From positions 1-64,000 of the forward strand of contig DASVWC010000076.1 of NCBI GenBank assembly GCA_036389835.1: 64,000 nucleotides of DNA, in the 5' to 3' direction. Below the pieces are notes generated by a model. That model saw nothing but the letters and a program-made list of their open reading frames with translations. It searched no databases and was not told the origin of the DNA. Numbering within the stretch: the first letter of the stretch is position 1; each line of letters starts with the position of its first letter. Source of the stretch: AC-37 sp036389835 (GTDB taxonomy: Bacteria; Actinomycetota; Thermoleophilia; Solirubrobacterales; Thermoleophilaceae). Positions 54,367 through 61,638 of the stretch are shown piece after piece. The position numbers and the translations under genes are program-made.

Positions 54367-55007
54367 GGCAGTTTTCCAGCAGAACGCCGTCGGAGTGCCC
54401 TCCCTTCCGTCCACTCGAGCGGCTCGCCGAGGTATCCGCGCTCGAATGTGCTGAGCCAAGCGACGAAGGTGTCGACCAATGTGGGCGAGAAGCCGCACCG
54501 ATGGCCCTGCGTTTGTTGGACGACGTCTTTGCCCTCGTAGTTGCGAAACCGGCCGGGAACAGCGGGGCCGCTTCCTCCCCAGTAGGTGAAGTTCGTCGCC
54601 ACCAGCACGCGCGGGTAACGAGTGTCTCGTCCGACGTTCGTGGGGTTTGGGCTGCCGTCGTGGAGACTGTGATGTGAGTTCAACATCCGCCAATCTCCGG
54701 TTTGAGGGTCGCGGTGGTAGATGTTGTCGCCGAACGCCTGCTTGAGGCTGCCGCGCAGGTTCGGCCGCTTTACGCGGAACCGCGCGTCCACCCAGTACTC
54801 GTCGTAGGACAGCGTTTCGCAGACCTCCATGGCGAAGACGAGGCAGCCCTGCCGACCGCGGCTCTTCGAACCCGTTCCGATGATCCAGTCGCCGACAGCC
54901 GCGCGAGCGCGGATTTGTGGCTTGCACGTACAGAGGGTGCAGACGCCGAAAAACGGATTCGGGGCGAAGCCGAAATCGCGCGCTACGACATACGAGTACA
55001 GCCGCAC
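54363..55007 (-). CDS. Nmad2-family predicted nucleotide/base-modification protein
   Basis: 214 residues. The start RLYSYVVARDFGFAPNPFFG, TCKPQIRARAAVGDWIIGTGS and later GDNIYHRDPQTGDW with HHSLH match the Nmad2 domain (nucleotide-modification-associated domain 2), found in phage and immune gene sets. Its activity is predicted only from context. GTG 55007 follows the TIR stop by 9 nt; its own stop overlaps the next gene start. Confidence 0.78.
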   Translation of the reverse strand: MRLYSYVVARDFGFAPNPFFGVCTLCTCKPQIRARAAVGDWIIGTGSKSRGRQGCLVFAMEVCETLSYDEYWVDARFRVKRPNLRGSLKQAFGDNIYHRDPQTGDWRMLNSHHSLHDGSPNPTNVGRDTRYPRVLVATNFTYWGGSGPAVPGRFRNYEGKDVVQQTQGHRCGFSPTLVDTFVAWLSTFERGYLGEPLEWTEGRALRRRSAGKLP

Positions 55008-55016
55008 ACCGGCGGC

Positions 55017-55487
55017 TCAGCAGCCGTGGCGCGTGATTGCGAGCGGCTCGCGCGGCGTCCCCTCGTCCGTTTCCCAGCCGCTTCTCTCACCACAGATGGC
55101 TTCTCTGATCGTGTCCGCGCGCCACGGAACGACGGCGTCGGCGTATTTCGCCAGGGCGTCCGGCACATCGGACTCCGCGGCACCGTGCGTCCAGACCCCC
55201 ACGATCCGCTTGTCGTGTCTCTGCGCGTACTCGATCTCGAAGTCCACGTACTCGCTGTCGCGCATCCCAGGCGACACCAGGACGACCACGGCGCCGGCCC
55301 AGTCGATGCGTGGAGCCAGGATCGAGTGCTTGATGTAGTCCGGGTTGTGGGCGTCGTTCCGACGTTCGGTCGTGATCGACGAATTCTTAACGTCGAAGCC
55401 GTGCTCGCTGAGCAGCGACTTCATTCCATCGATGTGCGATTCGTCTTCGTGGATGTGGCTCACGAACACGTTTCGTGTCTCTGCCAT
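55017..55487 (-). CDS. Thoeris ThsB-type TIR-like protein (DUF1863)
   Basis: 156 residues. It starts NVFVSHIHEDESHIDGMKSLL (beta-A and helix A), followed by DYIKHSILAPRIDWAGAVVVLVSPGM (beta-C), SEYVDFEIEYA with the conserved Glu and KRIVGVWTHG, the order of DUF1863/ThsB TIR proteins that make cyclic ADP-ribose variants upon phage infection. It differs from the 51927 TIR. No ThsA (SIR2-SLOG) gene is present; the SLATT protein in the same operon may be the effector instead. The start is 80 bp from the divergent MazG gene. Confidence 0.82.
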   Translation of the reverse strand: MAETRNVFVSHIHEDESHIDGMKSLLSEHGFDVKNSSITTERRNDAHNPDYIKHSILAPRIDWAGAVVVLVSPGMRDSEYVDFEIEYAQRHDKRIVGVWTHGAAESDVPDALAKYADAVVPWRADTIREAICGERSGWETDEGTPREPLAITRHGC

Positions 55488-55567
55488 GAACTGCCTCCGT
55501 CGCGCTCTATGGGACCCTTGAGTGTAGGCCGGAGTCGGACGTCGAAATCGGCGAGGAGGTACTCGAG

Positions 55568-56437
55568 ATGAAGTTGGACGACTACCAGCGGGAGTCGGCC
55601 GCGACCGACCTCGGGGGGGACAGCGACGATCCCATCGTGCCGCTCCTGGGACTCGCCGGCGAGGTCGGCTCGCTGCTGGCCGAGTTCAAGAAGAAGCAGC
55701 GCCCCGACGGCCATGCATACACGGGATTCGAGGACGTCGTCGCGACGGAGCTCGGCGACATCCTGTGGTACCTCGCTGCGCTTGCACGGCGGGTCGGCGT
55801 GCCGCTGAGTCGCGCCGCCGAGACCAACCTCCTCAAGACCCGTGCGCGCTGGCTGAGCGAGGCGGGCGCGCCACCCGTCGAGTTCGACGAGGGATTCCCG
55901 AACGACCAGCGCCTTCCGCGGCAGTTTGAGGTCGCGTTTTCTTCCTACGAGAACGAGGACGGACGCACCAAAGTGCGGATGCACATCTCGGGTGAGGAAA
56001 TAGGGGACCCGATCGACGACAACGCGCGCTACCCCGACCACTACCGGTTCCACGACGTGTTCCACATCGCGCACGCTGCTGTGCTCGGCTGGTCGCCGAT
56101 CTTCAGGTCCCTGATCGGGCGGAAGCGCAAGGTCGACGAGACCACCGATCGCGTGGAGGATGGGGCGCGGGCAGCGGCGACCGAGGAGGCCGTCGCGGCG
56201 CTCGTCTTCGAACTGTCCAAGCCGTACGACTACTTCGCCGGATCCGAGCGAGTCGACGACTCCATCCTGAACACCGTCGCTGTCGTGACGGCCCGGCTCG
56301 AGGTGAGCGCCCGCAGCACCGGTGACTGGGAGCGAGCGATACTCAGCGGGTTCGCAGCCTGGCGAGGGCTGCGCGAGGCCGGCGGCGGGACGATCGCCGT
56401 GGACCTTGACCGCGGGACCCTAGAGCTCGTCGGCTGA
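55568..56437 (+). CDS. MazG-family nucleoside triphosphate pyrophosphohydrolase with C-terminal domain
   Basis: 289 residues. The N-terminal 95 residues form an all-alpha NTP pyrophosphohydrolase domain: LGLAGEVGSLLAEFKK with the metal-binding E-x2-E pattern and VATELGDILWYLAAL with E-x2-D. A second domain (about 105-280, DHYRFHDVFHIAHAAVLGWSP, EEAVAALVFELSKPYDYF) matches the MazG-C type that often accompanies it. It would hydrolyse a non-standard or signal nucleotide to the monophosphate. ATG 55568 has a perfect GAGGAGGT seven bases upstream. Convergent (18-nt overlap) with the kinase-domain gene. Confidence 0.85.
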   Translation: MKLDDYQRESAATDLGGDSDDPIVPLLGLAGEVGSLLAEFKKKQRPDGHAYTGFEDVVATELGDILWYLAALARRVGVPLSRAAETNLLKTRARWLSEAGAPPVEFDEGFPNDQRLPRQFEVAFSSYENEDGRTKVRMHISGEEIGDPIDDNARYPDHYRFHDVFHIAHAAVLGWSPIFRSLIGRKRKVDETTDRVEDGARAAATEEAVAALVFELSKPYDYFAGSERVDDSILNTVAVVTARLEVSARSTGDWERAILSGFAAWRGLREAGGGTIAVDLDRGTLELVG

Positions 56438-57463
56438 GCGCCAGAGCGCTCCCTGCGACTCCGCCTCTGGCGAGGGCTCGATCGGCGGCACGGAGAGCTC
56501 CCACTTTGGAGGGAAGAACGGCCGCGGCCCGTTCCCGTTTGGGCGGAAGCGTTGCTTTATTCGTCTGCGCCCAGAGATCCCGTTTACCTCGGGGTGCGCC
56601 ACGCGGGCGTACTTGTCCACCTCGCAGAAGAGGTTCTGACAGTCGATCAGGTGAAGGGACCGCCCAAAGAGCCCTCCAAACTCCAAGCCGAGCCGGGCGA
56701 AATGCCGATCCTGGGTTTCAACCATGTACCGGATGATTTCCTCCTCTATCCCGCGCGACTCGGGGCCGAAGCACTTACGGATCCCGTCCTGGGCTCCAGG
56801 ACCAGCGACGACGAAGTCGTTCTCGTCGCCATCCAGCAAGGCCGAGTAGTTGAGATCGACCGTGAACTGGAACGCGAGGAATCTGCCAATCGAGGGATAC
56901 GACTTGAGCCGGGTGTAGACCTCTTCCGGAAAGCAGGCGGCCTCAACCGCCGCCGGTAGCCCGTCGCGCATCATGCGCTCGAGGAGCCGGAGGTGGTTGA
57001 GGTGCTTCTTCGCCTCCCCCAACCGTGGAGGGGGCATGACATAGGCTGCGGCGTAGATCGGGCCTCTTGCGGCAGCTGCGTCGAGGGCGCGGCTATAGCG
57101 GCCGAAGTCGTACTCGGCCCAGGTGATCTCGCCCAGCTCACGTTCCAGGTGTTGCCAGGTTGGGATCTTGTTGAACAGCTTGAACAGGAGGACGCGGAAG
57201 ACGACGTCCTCCGCGTCGGTCGGAGCGTCATCGCGGTAGATGACGGAACGCAGGAGATACTGCGAGACGCGGTCAGCGGCACGGTAGACGTTGGTGAACC
57301 GGTACTCGCGAAGGATGGGGTCCTCCGACCACGGCGGAGCCTCACGGTTGACTCTTGCCAAGTACAGGCGCTGGCGCTGAGCCGCGAACTGCCAATACGT
57401 GTCGAAGACCGGCGTCGGCGTCAAGCGTCGGCCGGCGACGGTGATCGGTTCGGTTGCCGACAT
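56420..57463 (-). CDS. 5-hmdU DNA kinase helical domain protein
   Basis: 347 residues from ATG 57463. Family landmarks: FDTYWQFAAQRQRLYL, REYRFTNVYRAADRVSQYLL, FRVLLFKLFNKIPTW, IYAAAYVMPPP, the RLKSYPSIGRFLAFQ block, GPGAQDGIRKCF, LIDCQNLFCEVDKYAR and a terminal FFPPKW. This HMUDK-helical type accompanies phage enzymes that phosphorylate hydroxymethyl-pyrimidines and is found in DNA-modification and anti-phage sets. Kinase motifs of the P-loop type are not visible, so it is the helical part only. It opens leftward from the tRNA-fragment end of the island. Confidence 0.82.
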   Translation of the reverse strand: MSATEPITVAGRRLTPTPVFDTYWQFAAQRQRLYLARVNREAPPWSEDPILREYRFTNVYRAADRVSQYLLRSVIYRDDAPTDAEDVVFRVLLFKLFNKIPTWQHLERELGEITWAEYDFGRYSRALDAAAARGPIYAAAYVMPPPRLGEAKKHLNHLRLLERMMRDGLPAAVEAACFPEEVYTRLKSYPSIGRFLAFQFTVDLNYSALLDGDENDFVVAGPGAQDGIRKCFGPESRGIEEEIIRYMVETQDRHFARLGLEFGGLFGRSLHLIDCQNLFCEVDKYARVAHPEVNGISGRRRIKQRFRPNGNGPRPFFPPKWELSVPPIEPSPEAESQGALWRSADEL

Positions 57464-57641
57464 CACCGCGCCGTACGCTAGTGATCCGCGCGGCTGCCCG
57501 GCCTTGACCTCGTTTAGCCCGCGAGGTCCCAAACCCACCGATATCCCCCTGGATCCGCGGGGATTGGGCCGTACATCTGGCTCCCACGGTCAATGCGATT
57601 TGCAGGACTTTTGCGGTGTCCATAAGGCGAGCGCCGCGTCC

Positions 57642-57683
57642 CTGAAAATCGTGGTGTCGCCGGTTCGATTCCGGCCCTCGCCA
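57642..57683 (+). other. tRNA-Phe 3' part, putative attachment site
   Basis: From the anticodon loop CTGAAAA (anticodon GAA at 57644-57646) the sequence continues through a variable loop, a T arm (GCCGG-TTCGATT-CCGGC, 57659-57675) and acceptor 3' strand CCTCGCC plus A. The 5' anticodon stem and D arm are not upstream, so this is not a working tRNA but the anticodon-loop-to-3'-end piece that tyrosine integrases exchange. CCA is not encoded after A57683. Confidence 0.75.
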
Positions 57684-58214
57684 TGTTGTAGAAGGCCTGC
57701 ACAGCGGCGTCTTTTCCGCCGGATTTCACGTGCCGAAAAGATGGACTTAGCCGCCACCTTCGCGCGCCACGTCCATTTCACGTCCAACTGGGGCCAAATA
57801 GGGCTGGACCGACGGCCCGGTTAGAGCTACGGTCGCCGCGCAACTCGTAAAGCGGCCGGGCGGTCGCTGGAGCGCCCCCGGCCCGGGCGGAACCTACTGA
57901 GACGCGTGGAGCCCCCGATCGTCGAGGGCGCTAGCCCTCAGATCGGGGTCGGCTGGCTCGGGCGCACCATCTCCTCCGTTCGGCAGATGTTCTCGCTGTC
58001 GCTGCCGCATAGGGTCCGAGCTCGTGAGGGGGGAGCCTCCATTCAGCTCGTCGATGCGGCGGAAGCAGTCCCCCCGGGCGGTGGTTGAGCACCCCTCGTT
58101 GAGTCGCGCCTCCATGCGTCGCGCCGACGCGGAGCCCGAAGCTCTTCGCAGGAGGCCCCCGCGGCGGGGCCGCGGCGGGGCCAGACGCCACGCGCGCGAG
58201 CTGGCCGGCGGCTG
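57684..58214. other. No recognisable gene; right island edge
   Basis: No frame with coding character. The region holds the right copy of the direct repeat (57828-57866). The right side probably has the promoter for the Crp-type regulator. Confidence 0.5.
57828..57866 (+). repeat. Direct repeat, right copy, flanking the TIR island
   Basis: Partner of 49713-49751; same orientation, 33 of 39 bases identical. Lies 145 bp past the tRNA-Phe fragment. Confidence 0.6.
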
Positions 58215-59138
58215 ATGCGCCGGCCGACGCGGCTCTTATCGAACTCTGCGCTGCTTGACGCCGACCCGGATCTCGGCGAAAACCTGACGCCTGCCGAGGC
58301 GCAAGAAGCCCGGAGGAGCCTGATGGTCCCCGTCCTGGAGCTCCCGCGAGGATCCTGCGACCCGGCGTGGCTTCTCGTCGAGCACCGCGTTCGCCACATC
58401 CTCGTGTTGGATGGCCTGCTCGTCCAGCAGTTGTCCGCGGCAGGGTCGCGCGCGGCCGAGCTGATCGCCCCGGGCGACCTATTCGAACTGGGTTCGGACA
58501 GGGCCCTGGACACGCTGGTTCGCCTGGATACGACGTGGAGCTCCGCGGGCAGGACCCGCGTGGCGCTGCTCACCGAAGGGGTCATGCTGATGGCGGCTCG
58601 CTGGCCTCGGCTGATCCTCACCTTCGTTGCACGCATCGAGGAGCGTTCCGTTCGGCTTGCGACGCAAGTCACCATCAGTCACATGCCGAGCACACCGATG
58701 CGCCTGCTGGCGCTCTTTTGGCACCTCGCCGAGCGATTCGGGAAGGTCGGAGCCGATCACGTCGTGCTGCCGCTGCGGCTACTGCATCGCACGCTTGGAG
58801 CCATGGTCGGGGCGGAGCGCTCGACGGTAACGCTCGCGCTGCGGGACCTGGCGACCGAAGGACTCGTGAGGCGCCGAGACGACGGGGCGTGGATGCTGTA
58901 CGGCGACCTCGACAAGTCGCTCACGTGGCTCAGCAGTACGGGGGACCGCGGGTCCGCGGTGATCTCCGCGCCGGAGGAAAGCTCGCGCGGGGCATCACAG
59001 CGCTTCGGTGCCGTCCCAGGCGAACTCGAGGCGAGCACGGACCAGCACGACGTCGCCCTGTCCGAGTACGGCGCACGCACAGCGTACGGCTCCCACGCCT
59101 TCGGCCAGCATCCTCTCTGGGTAGAGCGTTCCTCGTAG
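58215..59138 (+). CDS. Crp/Fnr-family transcriptional regulator
   Basis: 307 residues. The N-terminal cyclic-nucleotide-binding-like beta barrel is seen as VEHRVRHILVLDGLLVQQL and ELIAPGDLFELG, the long dimerisation helix near residues 125-155, and the winged HTH as LHRTLGAMVGAERSTVTLALRDLATEGLV with RRDDGAWML as wing. Ligand unknown; the cAMP-binding consensus is not evident. ATG 58215 is the first start. The last 55 or so residues lie opposite the MaoC gene and have no domain character, so the tail is unusual. It is convergent with the lipid operon and may regulate it. Confidence 0.83.
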   Translation: MRRPTRLLSNSALLDADPDLGENLTPAEAQEARRSLMVPVLELPRGSCDPAWLLVEHRVRHILVLDGLLVQQLSAAGSRAAELIAPGDLFELGSDRALDTLVRLDTTWSSAGRTRVALLTEGVMLMAARWPRLILTFVARIEERSVRLATQVTISHMPSTPMRLLALFWHLAERFGKVGADHVVLPLRLLHRTLGAMVGAERSTVTLALRDLATEGLVRRRDDGAWMLYGDLDKSLTWLSSTGDRGSAVISAPEESSRGASQRFGAVPGELEASTDQHDVALSEYGARTAYGSHAFGQHPLWVERSS

Positions 59139-59453
59139 CCTGACTGTCTCGCCGATCCGCGCAGGCGCCTTGAACGTGACCTCGTCGATGCGCCTAAGTG
59201 CGCGCACCCGCGAACCGTGGCGCGGCAGCAGCCCGTAGGCGGTCGTCAGCATGAGCAGCCCGTGGGCGATTCGCGTGCCGTACTCGCTCTGCGCGGCCCA
59301 CTCCGCGTCGAGGTGCTGGGGATGAGTGTCCCCGGTCAGGCCCCCGAAGGTCAGGATGTCCGACTCGGCGATCGTGCGCCCGCGTGTCTCGAACTCACTT
59401 GCCTCCTCCAGGCGCTCGAAGGCGAGACAGAAGGGTTCCGCTGCTGGTTCCAC
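58995..59453 (-). CDS. MaoC-type hotdog (R)-hydratase/dehydratase
   Basis: 152 residues from GTG 59453, with a strong AGGAGGAGA ribosome site between it and the carboxylase stop. It has the MaoC layout: FETRGRTIAESDILTFGGLTGD, the hydratase motif D-x4-H in DTHPQHLD, EYGTRIAHGLLMLTTAYGLL and the beta strands DEVTFKAPARIGETV. It probably hydrates an enoyl intermediate or dehydrates a hydroxyacyl one. Last gene of the operon. Confidence 0.85.
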   Translation of the reverse strand: MEPAAEPFCLAFERLEEASEFETRGRTIAESDILTFGGLTGDTHPQHLDAEWAAQSEYGTRIAHGLLMLTTAYGLLPRHGSRVRALRRIDEVTFKAPARIGETVRLRGTLYPERMLAEGVGAVRCACAVLGQGDVVLVRARLEFAWDGTEAL

Positions 59454-59461
59454 GTCTCCTC

Positions 59462-60964
59462 CTACAGGGGGATGTTCCCGGCGATCTGGCCGCCTGCGTG
59501 GCGTTCGCCGTGCACAGCGAGGCCCTCGATCAGCCGCGCCCGCGTTTCCGACGGCGGGATCACCACGTCGACGAGCCGCTCCTCCGCCGCCACCTCCGCA
59601 CGGAGGTGCTCGTCGGCGTAGTCCTGGGCGAGCGCCTCCAGCGGCCCGTCCGGCCCCTCCGCCCGGTCGAGTTCTCGCCTGTGGAGGATCCTCACCGCCG
59701 AGTGCGGGTCCATCACGCCTATCTGCGCGCCCGACCAGGCCAGGACGAGGTCGGCTCCAAGGCCGGCTGCGTTCATCGAGATGTACGCGCCGCCGAAAGC
59801 CTTGCGCAGCACCACCGTCACGCGCGGCACCGTTGCCTGCGCGAACGCATGGAGCAGCTTCGCGCCGTGCCGGATGATTCCGCGCCTCTCGTGGTTGGTG
59901 CCCGGCATGAACCCAGGCGTATCGACGAACACGACGAGCGGCAGGCCGAACGCCTCGCACGTCCGCACGAAGCGAGCCGCCTTTGCCGCGCCCTCGCTCT
60001 CGAGGATCCCGCCGAGCGTTCGGGGCTGGTTCGCGAGTACGCCCACGGAACGGCCGTCGAGGCGGCAGAACCCCGTTACGACGTTGCGGGCCCAGCGTGG
60101 CGCGAGCTCGAGCATCCGGCCTCCGTCGACGATCGCGGCGATCGGCTCGCGGATGTCGTAGACCGCTCGCGGGGCGGATGGAACCGTCGCGTCGGGCTCG
60201 CCGCCCGGCGGCGGGACCGCTGGCCTGCGCGGCGCCCTCGCCCCTGCCCGCTGGGGTAGGTAGTCGAGCAGCTCGCGCGCCAGGAAGGTGGCGTCGACAT
60301 CCGTCGGGACCACGAAGTGGCATACGCCGTTGCGCTCGTGGACACGCGCCCCTCCGAGCTCCACGGTGTCCACCGCCTCCCCGCACGCGGTATGCACGAT
60401 CGCGGGCCCGGTGAGGAACATGCTCGCCCGCCGAGTCATGACGACGAAGTCGGTCAGCGCCGCTGCATACGACGCGCCTCCGGCCGCGACACCGGTGACG
60501 ATCGAGATCTGCGGGACCCGGCCCGAGGCCGCGACGGTCGCGCGGAACACACGCGCGTAGGCGGCGAGCGCCGCCCCACCCTCCTGGAGCCGCGCGCCGC
60601 CGGAATCGACGAATGCCAAGACCGGCGCTCCCGTCCGCGTCGCGTGCATGAGCGCGTGCACGATCACGTCTGCCTGCGCGCTGCCCAGCGACCCGCCGAC
60701 CACGCGCCGGTCGTACGCGTAGCACACGACCGGCCGGCCGCCGACGCTGCCGGTGACCGCCGTGACCCCGGGCACAGCGGTCGCGCGACCGTTCGGCGGA
60801 CGGCCCTCGATGCTCGCGTCCAGCGGGCGGATCGTGCCCGTGTCGCACAACAGCGCCAGGAGCTCGTGCGGTTCGAGCTGCAGGTCGGGAAGGCCCCCAT
60901 CGAACGGATCGAACCAGGGGCGATTCGGGTCGTGCCGGACGTGCTCGGTTTGCTCGGCCGTCAT
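59462..60964 (-). CDS. Acyl-CoA carboxylase carboxyltransferase beta subunit (PccB/AccD-like)
   Basis: 500 residues. The N half has VVCYAYDRRVVGGSLG and LAFVDSGGARLQEG; the C half VLANQPRTLGGILES, VVFVDTPGFMPGTNHE, KAFGGAYISMNA and WSGAQIGVMDPHSAVRIL. These match the acetyl/propionyl-CoA carboxyltransferase duplicate crotonase fold. It would make malonyl- or methylmalonyl-CoA for the acyltransferase in the same operon. Start ATG 60964 (a GTG is one codon upstream). The biotin-carboxylase alpha subunit is not nearby. Confidence 0.9.
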   Translation of the reverse strand: MTAEQTEHVRHDPNRPWFDPFDGGLPDLQLEPHELLALLCDTGTIRPLDASIEGRPPNGRATAVPGVTAVTGSVGGRPVVCYAYDRRVVGGSLGSAQADVIVHALMHATRTGAPVLAFVDSGGARLQEGGAALAAYARVFRATVAASGRVPQISIVTGVAAGGASYAAALTDFVVMTRRASMFLTGPAIVHTACGEAVDTVELGGARVHERNGVCHFVVPTDVDATFLARELLDYLPQRAGARAPRRPAVPPPGGEPDATVPSAPRAVYDIREPIAAIVDGGRMLELAPRWARNVVTGFCRLDGRSVGVLANQPRTLGGILESEGAAKAARFVRTCEAFGLPLVVFVDTPGFMPGTNHERRGIIRHGAKLLHAFAQATVPRVTVVLRKAFGGAYISMNAAGLGADLVLAWSGAQIGVMDPHSAVRILHRRELDRAEGPDGPLEALAQDYADEHLRAEVAAEERLVDVVIPPSETRARLIEGLAVHGERHAGGQIAGNIPL

Positions 60965-60972
60965 CACGCGCG

Positions 60973-61638
60973 TCACAGGCGTAGCCCGCCGGCGACGCTT
61001 GCCGCCAGCGCGCCGGCGAACTCGAGCGCCATGCGGCGGTGGCCGAGGGCACTCGCGTGGTAGCCGTCCGCGGCATAGCTGTCCCGTGTCGAGAGGTCCT
61101 CGCGCGCGGCGAGGTCCGCCAGCAAGGCGTCGTGCTCCGCTGCGAGCGATCGCGTCGCGTCGTTGAGGCGCCGGAGCTCCCGGGACACGCGCGCGGTCGC
61201 GCGCGGGCCATAGCCGATGTGGCGAGAGAGGTCCGGGACGGTGGCCGTCACCAGCACGACATCGTCGAGCGCGGCGCGCAGGCGCGTGCAGATCGAGTCG
61301 AACGCGCGGGCGTATGCGTCGATGTCGGGCGCCGCCGGCATGAGCACGTCGTTGATCCCGCACACGACGCTGACGATGTCGGAGCCCATCGCGATCGCCT
61401 GATCGGGCTGGCGCTCCGCCACCTCGTGACTTTTCAGCCCGAACTCGGCAAGGTTTCGGTAGGTCACGGCGAACCCGGCCCGCGCGAACGCGGCTGCGAC
61501 CAGATCCGCCCATCGCAGCCCGACCAGGCGCTCGTCGTGCCCGGCCGTGTTGCTATCGCCCAGCGCGGCGTACGCGAGCCTGCGCTCGCGTGCCGGATCG
61601 AGCGGAGCGCGTGCCCGGCCGGGGGCGGGGAGGGTCAC
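60973..61638 (-). CDS. SGNH/GDSL hydrolase
   Basis: About 221 residues from GTG 61638 (ATG 61653 would add five). Blocks: ALGDSNTAG (nucleophile Ser), LAEFGLKSHEV (Gly), VVCGINDVL (Asn) and DGYHASALGHRRMAL (Asp and His of the triad). It would hydrolyse or transfer an acyl ester; no signal peptide, so it acts inside the cell. The GTG overlaps the FabD-FabH stop as GTGA. It may release the product from a carrier. Confidence 0.87.
   Translation of the reverse strand: MTLPAPGRARAPLDPARERRLAYAALGDSNTAGHDERLVGLRWADLVAAAFARAGFAVTYRNLAEFGLKSHEVAERQPDQAIAMGSDIVSVVCGINDVLMPAAPDIDAYARAFDSICTRLRAALDDVVLVTATVPDLSRHIGYGPRATARVSRELRRLNDATRSLAAEHDALLADLAAREDLSTRDSYAADGYHASALGHRRMALEFAGALAASVAGGLRL

Noticed and set aside
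57626..57631. GGCGAG that could pair with the CTCGCC of the tRNA fragment and make a short tRNA without D arm
   Set aside because: The seventh base does not match, the anticodon stem cannot form with the upstream bases and the spacing is about 16 nt too short; a six-base match is expected by chance in this GC-rich sequence.
57514..57729. A 71-residue - strand ORF containing ARAGIEPATPRFS
   Set aside because: This peptide is the well-known false translation of the antisense of a tRNA gene; it only confirms the tRNA-Phe fragment.
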